This document shows, one piece after another, positions 9,637-17,144 of a stretch of 64,000 bases of DNA. This stretch comes from Halothiobacillus sp. (GTDB taxonomy: Bacteria > Pseudomonadota > Gammaproteobacteria > Halothiobacillales > Halothiobacillaceae). A model generated the notes under the pieces. That model made no database searches and was not told the origin of the DNA. It was given only the letters and a program-made list of their open reading frames with translations. Positions within the stretch are counted from its first letter, which is position 1. Each line of letters starts with the position of its first letter. Made by a program: the position numbers and the translations under genes. The stretch is taken from NCBI GenBank assembly GCA_020061705.1, contig JAGUXT010000042.1, positions 1-64,000 on the forward strand, read 5' to 3'.

Positions 9637-10185
9637 TTATTGACGACGATAGTTGGATTGCAGCAGGACGCTAGAGCGGCCAGCCGCGTTACCGTTGTAT
9701 TGCGCACTGATACGGTAGCGATGGGCAAAACAATCAGGTGGTACGGGCGAGGCTTGTTGGCATTCGGGTGGGTCGGCCCATTCGCCCATGTCTTCAATGA
9801 AGAATTGTGGGCGACTTGCGTCTGTGACGAGGTTACCCAATACGGTGTTGTCGATCCGCCACCACGCGCCGGTCGGATTCATGATGCGTTCCCATGTGGC
9901 TGCATTATTGGGTTCGGTGCAAAAACCATTAATGCATGTATCTGTAAAAGTTGGCTCGGCTAGGCCGGGCGCAAGCAGGGCTTCAGCAGAACGCAAGGCT
10001 GTCTCGGCGGCTTGAAAGGCAAGCTCGCGGTCATACATGTTGGCACTCATGTGCTCTTGCATACTGGTGCCGCGAATGCTTGCAAGACCGACAATGGTTA
10101 TGATGACCAACAAGATAAGCGAGACGGCGAGTGCTGCACCGCGTGCCTGGCTTGGTGATGATAGGGGAGCAGGTATCTGGCTCAT
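9637..10185 (-). CDS. pilX: type IV pilus minor pilin PilX
   Basis: 182-residue PilX-family protein. The leader ends ARG, then a hydrophobic helix ALAVSLILLVIITIVGLA. As usual for PilX/GspK-like tip subunits, the Glu at mature position 5 is missing. The next segment (SMQEHMSANMYDRELAFQAA) is a family signature. It forms the priming complex with PilV, PilW, PilE and PilY1. Its ATG overlaps the pilW stop by 4 bp, implying translational coupling. Confidence 0.92.
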   Translation of the reverse strand: MSQIPAPLSSPSQARGAALAVSLILLVIITIVGLASIRGTSMQEHMSANMYDRELAFQAAETALRSAEALLAPGLAEPTFTDTCINGFCTEPNNAATWERIMNPTGAWWRIDNTVLGNLVTDASRPQFFIEDMGEWADPPECQQASPVPPDCFAHRYRISAQYNGNAAGRSSVLLQSNYRRQ

Positions 10186-11240
10186 TGTGTACGTGTCCTG
10201 AGAGTGACGGTTTGCGTTGTGGTGCGGTCAAGACGGCTGTTGTTGGTATTGTCGGTGCGTGTGCCGGTTTCGATGCCGCTTAGGGTAAGTGTGACACGGG
10301 CGGCGACGACATCGGCCCAGTTGGTACCCGCTGCAGCATCAACATAGCCCGCAGCTGCATTTCCTGCGCTCAGAAAAGTGATTTGCATATCGTCAATGCC
10401 TTCGGCGATTTCTTCGGGTGCCCCGCCATTAACCATACGGAAGAGCGAATTAATCGGGTTGCCTCGCGTGTCATTGCGTCCGCTGGCACCGATGTACCAC
10501 GTGGCTGATTGAAAGCGCACAATTTGCGCATTGGGCGCGAAATCGTGTGGGTTGCCAGGATTGCTGCAGTCACGAGGAAATCCCAATCCTTTGGTGCAGT
10601 TGCCTGGTATTTCTGCGCCGGTGTTATGAACCACAGTTGGGTTGGGGGCATTTGGTCCGGTCATCTGAAAGATGGTTGTTATTTCGTAATCACAAACCAT
10701 AAGAATATCGCCCGCAGCAACAATGCCATCGGTCGACTTGTTGACGTGAAAGGTTGCTGCGGCTGGGCTGGGCTGATCAATGATTAGCCCTGTCCCTACA
10801 CTGCTCATTACAGTGATTGCATCAGTGTTTGTAATGTGTCTGGCAGTGGTAGTACCCGTGGCTTGGGCAGGAAATGCGGTATTAAAAGCAGCATCGGTGT
10901 TGTAGCCCAGTATGCCGCTTTGAGCTCCCCAATTCGACCACGCGGGTGGGCCGTTAAGAACGTTGACGATGCGGTTGGATGTGCTGCACGCATTGCTGCC
11001 GGCTTCTCGCAAGTCGCGTGCGAGCAATTCAAAGGCAATGCGTGAGCTTTCCTGAATGCGCGAGAGACTTTCGGTGGTGCGAGCGGCTTGCTGGTTGGTG
11101 ACAAAAACACTGATTACACCGCCAATGATGAACAGCCCCAAGGTCATGCCGATCATTAGCTCAACAAGGCTAAGCCCGGAGTGCAGTGATTTGCCGCCAG
11201 TGAATGTCGAGCGGCGTGCTGGCCTGTGCTTGATGTTCAT
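10182..11240 (-). CDS. pilW: type IV pilus minor pilin PilW
   Basis: 352-residue PilW-family minor pilin. A long leader ends in Gly, then LSLVELMIGMTLGLFIIGG with Glu5. The segment SSRIAFELLARDLREAG is the PilW signature. The globular region has several Cys residues that could form disulphides in the periplasm. It overlaps pilV by 4 bp and pilX by 4 bp, so pilV-pilW-pilX are read as one coupled unit. Confidence 0.92.
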   Translation of the reverse strand: MNIKHRPARRSTFTGGKSLHSGLSLVELMIGMTLGLFIIGGVISVFVTNQQAARTTESLSRIQESSRIAFELLARDLREAGSNACSTSNRIVNVLNGPPAWSNWGAQSGILGYNTDAAFNTAFPAQATGTTTARHITNTDAITVMSSVGTGLIIDQPSPAAATFHVNKSTDGIVAAGDILMVCDYEITTIFQMTGPNAPNPTVVHNTGAEIPGNCTKGLGFPRDCSNPGNPHDFAPNAQIVRFQSATWYIGASGRNDTRGNPINSLFRMVNGGAPEEIAEGIDDMQITFLSAGNAAAGYVDAAAGTNWADVVAARVTLTLSGIETGTRTDNTNNSRLDRTTTQTVTLRTRTQ

Positions 11241-11734
11241 ATACGCCCCACGGTGGTTAAAGTTTTGGTTGCATCAGCGGCATCCACGACTTGATTTAGA
11301 CCGCCTCGGCTATCGTTCCATGTGATTGTGATTGTGCATACACGGGACGGGTCGGGTGCAGGCGAAACAGCGCAAGCAATAGAGCCGATTGCAGCGGGGT
11401 CATTAAGAGAAGCCTGCACATCCGTCATCCATGCGTTGAGGTCTTTGGATACGAGTGTTGATCCAGCTGAGGGGACGGTGCTTGTTGCGGTCATGTTGTA
11501 GTTGCCTTGGCGTGCAGCAGTCAGATTGGCGCGCATCGCTTCAAGGATTGAATAGCTCAATATCACCGCCTGGGTGCGTTCAAGCGAGCTTTGGTTGTTG
11601 CGCAGGGCGGAAGACTGCAAGGCCGCCATGCCGAGTAAACCAATCGCGAGAACCACTACGGCAATAAGCACTTCTAGAAGGGCAAAGCCGCGCTGATATC
11701 GGACTGGGTGTAGTTTGGGGGTGTGCAACTGCAT
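11237..11734 (-). CDS. pilV: type IV pilus modification protein PilV
   Basis: 165-residue PilV-family minor pilin. Prepilin site QRG/FALLEVLIAVVVLAIG with Glu5, then the family motif GLLGMAALQSSALRNNQS. It acts in the minor-pilin priming complex in the inner membrane. Preceded by a fimT/gspH gene 33 bp upstream and followed by pilW with a 4-bp overlap. Confidence 0.93.
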   Translation of the reverse strand: MQLHTPKLHPVRYQRGFALLEVLIAVVVLAIGLLGMAALQSSALRNNQSSLERTQAVILSYSILEAMRANLTAARQGNYNMTATSTVPSAGSTLVSKDLNAWMTDVQASLNDPAAIGSIACAVSPAPDPSRVCTITITWNDSRGGLNQVVDAADATKTLTTVGRI

Positions 11735-11767
11735 GGTTGTTCCTGTTTTAATAGGTGAAGTTTGTTG

Positions 11768-12346
11768 TTAGGGCGGCGTTGGGCAAGTTCCGACCGCAAT
11801 TGCTGGGTTCGGCCTCTGCACGCGAGGCGTTCCGACACCGTTAATGACGATGTCGCGGGCATTTTCGTTGGCAGGGAGTGCGGTGGTGGCTTTGCATACG
11901 CGAACCGTGCCGCCGGCATTTCTGAATAAGGTTCCATCAGGGCTAAATGCGATTGGAGTGGCCGCTGCGCCGTTAACGGTTGCTGTTCCCACGACGCTCA
12001 AGTCACTGGTGACTTGGCTTACTTTGGTAATGGTTTCGCCAGCATCAAGAGCACCATCCCGGTCGGTATCAATGAATACAAGCCAGCCGCCAGTCCATGG
12101 CGCACCAGTGCACGTAGTGCCGTTGGCGCTGGCACACATGACGACGCGGGTGTTGTTTTTAATGGCTTCGGTGCGGGCGCTGGCGAGGCCGGCTAAAAAA
12201 TCGTTGGTCTTGGTAGTGAGTTGTGAGCGCGCAATGGTGGACTCAAAGCTTGGGATCGCTATGGCTAGCAGTATCGCGGCAATGGCAACCGTGATCATCA
12301 GCTCTAGTAGCGTGAAGCCTTGTTGGGCTGGAGTGGAGTTTGACAT
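11768..12346 (-). CDS. GspH/FimT-family pseudopilin (first FimU/FimT-like copy)
   Basis: 192-residue prepilin-like protein. The start is set at MSNSTPAQQGFTLLELM because this places the usual short leader before the G/F cleavage site; an ATG 39 bp upstream is less likely. The segment SQLTTKTNDFLAGLASARTEAIKNN is the GspH/FimT signature. It is probably the FimU counterpart of the minor-pilin operon. A second related gene lies at 12717, and the two share the same helix sequence (MITVAIAAILL), suggesting duplication. Confidence 0.88.
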   Translation of the reverse strand: MSNSTPAQQGFTLLELMITVAIAAILLAIAIPSFESTIARSQLTTKTNDFLAGLASARTEAIKNNTRVVMCASANGTTCTGAPWTGGWLVFIDTDRDGALDAGETITKVSQVTSDLSVVGTATVNGAAATPIAFSPDGTLFRNAGGTVRVCKATTALPANENARDIVINGVGTPRVQRPNPAIAVGTCPTPP

Positions 12347-12510
12347 GGTTGGCTCGCGTTGAATGGCTTGATTTGAAGTTTGCATTTATGAGCGATGTTT
12401 TAGTCTTTGGTTCTGTCTTAGGCAAGTGCGTTTTTTGTCGGTTGGGTTGAGCGGTTGTTTTTTTGGGTTGAGTGGCGGGGTGGATTAGATGTTGTCGTAT
12501 TGATGTTTTT

Positions 12511-12634
12511 TGTAGGAGGGGATTTATCCCCGACATCGGTCTGACCAAAAACTCAAGCCTGCGGGCGTGTTTGCCACGGCGGTTAGAGTCTACTCGTATG
12601 TGCGTTGGCTGTCGGGGGTAAATCCCCTCCTACA
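12511..12634. repeat. inverted pair of GGAGGGGATTTATCCCC repeats
   Basis: TGTAGGAGGGGATTTATCCC at 12511 (ending CGAC at 12534) and its near-perfect reverse complement at 12611-12634 face each other across 76 bp. They lie in the 370-bp gap (12347-12716) between the two fimT-like genes, where I see no gene. The arrangement is that of a REP-type doublet. Confidence 0.75.
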
Positions 12635-12716
12635 AATCGCGCGCGGCATTTTTCCTGCGGGCTTAACTTGATGGCGGTGAGGCGCAGCGTAGCCGCTACA
12701 AATAGTAAACGGGTTG

Positions 12717-13265
12717 TCAGGGACATAGGCCATTGAGGTCGGCCCGCGTGATGCGGGCTCGACCAAAGTGGTTGATGATGATGTTGCGGGTGTTTTCCTG
12801 GATGGCGGTGGTGGCTTTGCAGAGGCGGATGGTGCCAACCATGCTGAAGAGGCTGCCGTCGGCTCGGTAGCTGATGCGGTTGGCGACGTTGGTGTTGCCG
12901 CGTATTTCAATAGCGTTGGTGGACTGGCCTTGGTTGGTTATTTGCTCGCCAGGCTCGAGAGCGTTGTTTTGGTTGCTATCGATGTAGATGAGCCAGCCGT
13001 CGTGCCAGGGGGTGAGTGTACATTGCAGGCCGTCTTTGCTGGTGCAGAGTGTGGCGCGGGTATTGTTTTTGATGGCTTGGGTGCGTGTCGTGCTTAGGGC
13101 GGTGAGGAGGTTGTTGGTTTGGGTCGTCAGTTGGCTTGAAGCGATAAGTGCCTGGAAGCTTGGGACGGCGATGGAGAGCAGGATGGCTGCGATGGCGACA
13201 GTTATCATCAGTTCAAGTAGGGTGTAGCCTTGTTGGGTCTTGATGTGCTTGATTTTGTTGGACAT
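12717..13265 (-). CDS. GspH/FimT-family pseudopilin (second copy, promoter-proximal)
   Basis: 182-residue FimT/FimU-like protein. Prepilin site QQG/YTLLELMITVAIAAIL, then SSQLTTQTNNLLTALSTTRT, very like the neighbouring copy at 11768. The globular part carries a disulphide-capable Cys pair (LCTSKDGLQCTL), matched by MCASANGTTCTG in the other copy. First gene of the leftward cluster. A 370-bp gap with repeats separates it from the next gene, so it may be transcribed with or apart from the rest. Confidence 0.86.
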   Translation of the reverse strand: MSNKIKHIKTQQGYTLLELMITVAIAAILLSIAVPSFQALIASSQLTTQTNNLLTALSTTRTQAIKNNTRATLCTSKDGLQCTLTPWHDGWLIYIDSNQNNALEPGEQITNQGQSTNAIEIRGNTNVANRISYRADGSLFSMVGTIRLCKATTAIQENTRNIIINHFGRARITRADLNGLCP

Positions 13266-13374
13266 GTGATGTTCGTGGTTGTGAAACTATCTTTTTGTAC
13301 CTGTGGTTTGTGACTTTTTTGTGGGCAATCCTGGCTTTTTTGGGGGGATAGGTGGTTGGAGTCGTGTGAGCTTC

Positions 13375-13477
13375 AAATTCCCCTAACCCCCTTTTCAAAG
13401 GGGGAGTGGATGAGGTGGCTTTTGTGAAGGGGGAGTCCTTTTCTTTCCCTTTGAGAAAGGGGGACTGAGAGGGATTT
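13375..13477. repeat. CCCCCTTTT/AAAGGGGG dispersed repeat cluster
   Basis: Two units (AAATTCCCCTAACCCCC then CTTTTCAAAGGGGG, and a second hairpin CCCTTTGAGAAAGGGGG with GAGAGGGATTT) occupy most of the divergent promoter region between the minor-pilin cluster and algZ. Same family as 993-1150. Confidence 0.75.
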
Positions 13478-13539
13478 GCGGGGTTGGTGTGGCTGATCGA
13501 GACGGTGTTTTCCCGGATTGCGTTGTGGAGTTGCTCGTT

Positions 13540-14556
13540 ATGAATCGTGAGTCGCCTTTGATGTTGTTTTGTCGCCCAGGGGCGCTGCTTGCCGTGGTGT
13601 TGGCAGCGGAGGGGGTGGCGCTTTTGCTGGCGCTTGCACCGGGGGTGGAGGGTGAGCGTTGGGTGCGTTTGGGGTTGATGTCGCTGTTGGTGCAGTGGGT
13701 GGCGTTGATGTGGGTGGCGGGTTTGTGTTTGGCGCGGCGTGCGTTGGGGCGGTACACGGCGTTACGTGTGGCTTGGGTGGCGGTGTTGTGGTTGGTGGTG
13801 GTGAGTGTTTCGGTGGCAGGCATTGCGTTTTCTGTATTGTCAGAGTCGGGGGTGCGCTTAGGTGAGGTGGCGGATTTTGTGGGCCATGTGGCAGTGATTG
13901 CGGCAGTGGTGGGTTTGCTTGGTGTGTTGGGGTTTTATGCCTTTTGGCAGGCGCAGGGTTGGGCGTTACGGGCTCGTGAGGCGGAGCTGGCGGCGTTACA
14001 TGCGCGGATTCGTCCGCATTTTTTGTTCAATACGCTTAATTCGATTGCCAGTCTGATTCCCGGGCGACCGCAGGAGGCTGAGGCGATGGTGGAGTCGTTG
14101 GCGGGAATGTTGCGCGCGGCGCTGGCAGGGCCGGGCTTGGTTTCGCTTGCGGGTGAGCTGACCCTGGTGAGGGCGTATCTGTCGATTGAGGCTGCGCGGC
14201 TGGATGGGCGGTTGCAGGTGGTGTGGTCGGGGGCGCTGTTGGCGGATGAGGCGGTGTTGCGAGGGGTGCATGTGCCGTCGCTGTCGATTCAGCCGCTGGT
14301 GGAGAACGCGGTGCGTTATGGGGTGGAGCCTGCGCGCGAGGGTGGGAAGGTGGCGATTGATGTTTCGCGTGCGGGGGATGGGGTGGTGGTGATGGTACGC
14401 AATGCGCTGGTGGAGTTGGGTGAGCGGCGTGAGGGCGCGGGGATGGCGCTGGGTAATGTACGGGCGCGGGTGGAGAGTGTGGGTGGAAGGCTGGAGGTGG
14501 TACGGGAGGAGGGGATGTTTGAGGTGCGTTTGGTGGTGCCGGGGGGGGATGTATGA
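13540..14556 (+). CDS. algZ: LytS/AlgZ(FimS)-family sensor histidine kinase
   Basis: Inner-membrane sensor kinase of the FimS/AlgZ type (338 residues from ATG 13540, which has a GTGGAG ribosome-binding site; an ORF extension upstream is weaker). Four hydrophobic segments fill about residues 10-140. The His_kinase domain carries IRPHFLFNTLNSIASLI (phospho-acceptor His). The ATPase part has LSIQPLVENAVRYGV (N box) and GAGMALGNVRARVESVGG (G box). Stop overlaps algR by 4 bp. In Pseudomonas, FimS/AlgR activates fimU-pilVWXY1Y2E; here the target cluster is divergent and adjacent. The coding strand is strikingly G- and T-rich. Confidence 0.88.
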   Translation: MNRESPLMLFCRPGALLAVVLAAEGVALLLALAPGVEGERWVRLGLMSLLVQWVALMWVAGLCLARRALGRYTALRVAWVAVLWLVVVSVSVAGIAFSVLSESGVRLGEVADFVGHVAVIAAVVGLLGVLGFYAFWQAQGWALRAREAELAALHARIRPHFLFNTLNSIASLIPGRPQEAEAMVESLAGMLRAALAGPGLVSLAGELTLVRAYLSIEAARLDGRLQVVWSGALLADEAVLRGVHVPSLSIQPLVENAVRYGVEPAREGGKVAIDVSRAGDGVVVMVRNALVELGERREGAGMALGNVRARVESVGGRLEVVREEGMFEVRLVVPGGDV

Positions 14557-15281
14557 AGGTGTTGATCGCGGATGATGAGCGTCTGGCGCGCGAGCGTTTG
14601 GCGCGGTTGTTGGCGGATGTGACGGGCGTGGAGTTGGTGGGGGCGGTGGCGGATGGCGCTGCGCTGCATGCGGTGCTGGAAACGTCGGGGACGGAGGTGG
14701 TGTTGCTGGATGTGGATATGCCGGGGCGCACGCCGGGTGAGGATGGCGTGGGGCTGGGGGCGTGGCTGGCGAGTTTGGCGCAGCCACCAGCGGTGATTTA
14801 TGTGACGGCGCATCCTGAACATGCTTTGCGCGCGTTTTCGACGCATGCGGTGGATTATGTGTTGAAGCCGGTCAGTCTGGAGCGCTTGCGTGAGGCGCTG
14901 GCGGCGGCTGGGCGGGTGAATCGGGTGCAGGCGGCACAGGCTGGCGGGGACGAGCGGCGTACGTTGTCTGCACGTCAGGGACGCAGTGTGCGGGTGGTAG
15001 ATGTGGCGGATGTGGTGTGTTTTGAGGCGGGGGAGGGGTATGTGAGCGCTTGCTTGAGCAATGATGGTGAGGTGGTGCTGGATGAGTCCTTGACCTCGCT
15101 GGAGGGACGGCTTGTGGATTTTGTGCGTGTGCATCGCGGGATGCTGGTGGCGCGCGGGCGGATTGAGCGGCTGGAGTTGGGTGCAGATGGGGTGCATCGA
15201 CTGTTTTTGCGCGGGCGGGCGCAGGCGGTGGAGGTTAGCCGGCGTCAGTTGAAGGTGGTGCGTGCAGTTTTGGGGTTGTAA
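14553..15281 (+). CDS. algR: LytTR-family response regulator AlgR
   Basis: 242-residue response regulator. Receiver domain (residues 1-120) with the acidic pair DDER near the N-terminus, phospho-acceptor in VVLLDVDMPGR and the switch Lys in YVLKPVSL. C-terminal LytTR DNA-binding domain from about residue 140 (DVVCFEAGEGYVSAC). Translationally coupled to algZ (ATGA overlap). By family knowledge it binds promoters of minor-pilin genes; the divergent region 13266-13539 is the likely target. Confidence 0.9.
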   Translation: MKVLIADDERLARERLARLLADVTGVELVGAVADGAALHAVLETSGTEVVLLDVDMPGRTPGEDGVGLGAWLASLAQPPAVIYVTAHPEHALRAFSTHAVDYVLKPVSLERLREALAAAGRVNRVQAAQAGGDERRTLSARQGRSVRVVDVADVVCFEAGEGYVSACLSNDGEVVLDESLTSLEGRLVDFVRVHRGMLVARGRIERLELGADGVHRLFLRGRAQAVEVSRRQLKVVRAVLGL

Positions 15282-15284
15282 GTT

Positions 15285-15385
15285 GGACTTACGCAAAACC
15301 GCCCCAGTGGCGTTCAAACACCTCGCCGTACTAAATGGTACTGGCATCAAAGCTTTGCCTTGCTGGAACACTTTTGCGTAAGTCC
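15285..15385. repeat. MITE-like element, GGACTTACGCAAAA inverted termini (copy 1)
   Basis: GGACTTACGCAAAA at 15285-15298 is perfectly complementary to TTTTGCGTAAGTCC at 15372-15385. Inner parts CCGCCCCAGTGGCGTT and TTGCCTTGCTGG match copies at 48411 and 49655. The element begins 3 bp after the algR stop and has no coding capacity. Confidence 0.85.
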
Positions 15386-15526
15386 TGGTAAGGGGCTGTT
15401 AAAGATTTTTCTCGCCCAGCCAGATTTTCGCTTCGATTCCTAAAGTCCGACAGACTCCTGGCGTGCTGGTGCGAATGAATTTGAACCCAACCATCTGTTC
15501 GGGTACCAGCACCCTCCTGCATTACA

Positions 15527-17140
15527 ATGCCAGTCTTGTTACAAAGCCCTTGTTCGTCGGAGCCTCCCCTGAGCCGTTCCTTACTTAAATCCACTGCGGT
15601 GATTAGCTCAATGACCTTGTTATCGAGGGTGTTGGGCTTTGTGCGCGATATGGTGTTTGCGCGTCTGTTCGGTGCCAGCGGGGCGACGGATGCCTTTTTT
15701 GTGGTGTTCAAGATTCCGAATTTTCTGCGCCGTTTGTTTGCGGAAGGTGCATTTTCGCAGGCGTTTGTGCCAATTTTGGCCGAATACCGTGAAAAGCGTT
15801 CGCACGAGGAGATGCAGGATTACATTGCGCATGTCGCGGGAACCTTGGGCGCGGTGTTGTTGCTGATTACCACCTTGGGTGTTGCCGCTGCGCCTTTGCT
15901 GTTGTTTTTGTTCGCGCCGGGGTTTCATGGCGATGCGGCGCAATTTGCGCTGGCCGAAGAGATGCTGCGCATCACTTTCCCCTACATTTTCTTTATTTCG
16001 CTGACCGCCTTAGCCAGCAGTCTGCTGAATAGTTTCGGCAAGTTTGCGATACCGGCATTGACGCCGATCTGGCTGAATATCGTGCTGATCGCGGCGGCGT
16101 TTTTGGGCGCGAATTATGCCGAAGAGCCGATGCTGGTGCTCTCCTGGGGTGTGCTGGTGGCCGGGATGGTGCAACTGGGGTTTCAACTGCCGTGGATCTG
16201 GCGCATGGGCTTGTTGCCGCGTCCGCGTTTTTCCTGGCAGCACGAAGGGGTGCAGCGCACGTTCAAACTGATGCTTCCGGCGATTTTTGGTTCGTCGGTG
16301 ACGCAGATCAACTTGTTGCTGGATACGGTTTTGGCCTCATTTTTAATCGCCGGTTCGGTGTCGTGGTTGTACTACTCCGACCGTTTGGTGGAGTTTCCGC
16401 TGGGGATGTTCGGCGTGGCGCTGGCAACGGTGATTTTGCCCAAGTTGTCGCGTGAGCATTCGCGGGCGGCAGGGGCGGATTTTCAGAACACGCTGGATTG
16501 GGGGTTGCGGCTGACGGTGTTGTTGGCCTTGCCGGCCACGGTGGGGCTAGTGGTGTTGGCCGGGCCGATGTTGGCGACACTGTTTGAGTACGGCAAGTTC
16601 ACGCCGCAGGATACGCAGATGGCGATGCTGAGTTTGATGGCCTATGGTTTTGGACTGCCTGCTTTTTTGCTGATCAAGGTGCTGGCACCGGGGTTTTATG
16701 CGCGCCAGGACATGGTCACGCCGGTGCGTATTGGCGTGCATGCGGTGTTGAGCAATATCGCCTTCAAGGCGGCGGTGGTGCTGCCGATGGTGATTCTGGC
16801 GATTCCGGGCACGCACGCGGCGCTGGCGGCTTCGACCGCGTTGGCGGCGGTGCTGAATGCCTGGTGGCTGTATCGCGGCTTGCTCAAGTCCGAGGTGTAT
16901 CTCCCCAGTCGCGCCTGGCGGCGTTTGTGGTTGCAAGCGGGCTTGGCGACTGTGGTCATGGGTGGCCTGCTGTTCTGGCTGATGCCGCCGCTGGCGGCGT
17001 GGTCGGTCATGTCGGGCGGTTGGCGTGCGTTGTGGCTGGCGGGGTTGGTGCTCGGTGCGGTTGCGATATATCTGGCGATTTTGTTGGCATCGGGTTTGCG
17101 CCCGCGTGATTTGAAACGCGAGGAGGTCACATGGAGTTAA
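15527..17140 (+). CDS. murJ: lipid II flippase MurJ
   Basis: MATE-like (MviN) inner-membrane flippase moving lipid II to the periplasmic face for peptidoglycan synthesis. About 14 hydrophobic helices; family signature SRVLGFVRDMVFARLFGASG and the following AEGAFSQAFVPILAEY. The ATG at 15527 has no ribosome-binding site and lies just after a -10-like TACAAT. A CTG at 15569 (SRSLLKSTAV), preceded by CGGAG, aligns better with the E. coli N-terminus and could be the real start. The gene ends 4 bp before ribF, a common murJ-ribF order. Confidence 0.95.
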   Translation: MPVLLQSPCSSEPPLSRSLLKSTAVISSMTLLSRVLGFVRDMVFARLFGASGATDAFFVVFKIPNFLRRLFAEGAFSQAFVPILAEYREKRSHEEMQDYIAHVAGTLGAVLLLITTLGVAAAPLLLFLFAPGFHGDAAQFALAEEMLRITFPYIFFISLTALASSLLNSFGKFAIPALTPIWLNIVLIAAAFLGANYAEEPMLVLSWGVLVAGMVQLGFQLPWIWRMGLLPRPRFSWQHEGVQRTFKLMLPAIFGSSVTQINLLLDTVLASFLIAGSVSWLYYSDRLVEFPLGMFGVALATVILPKLSREHSRAAGADFQNTLDWGLRLTVLLALPATVGLVVLAGPMLATLFEYGKFTPQDTQMAMLSLMAYGFGLPAFLLIKVLAPGFYARQDMVTPVRIGVHAVLSNIAFKAAVVLPMVILAIPGTHAALAASTALAAVLNAWWLYRGLLKSEVYLPSRAWRRLWLQAGLATVVMGGLLFWLMPPLAAWSVMSGGWRALWLAGLVLGAVAIYLAILLASGLRPRDLKREEVTWS

Positions 17141-17144
17141 CACA

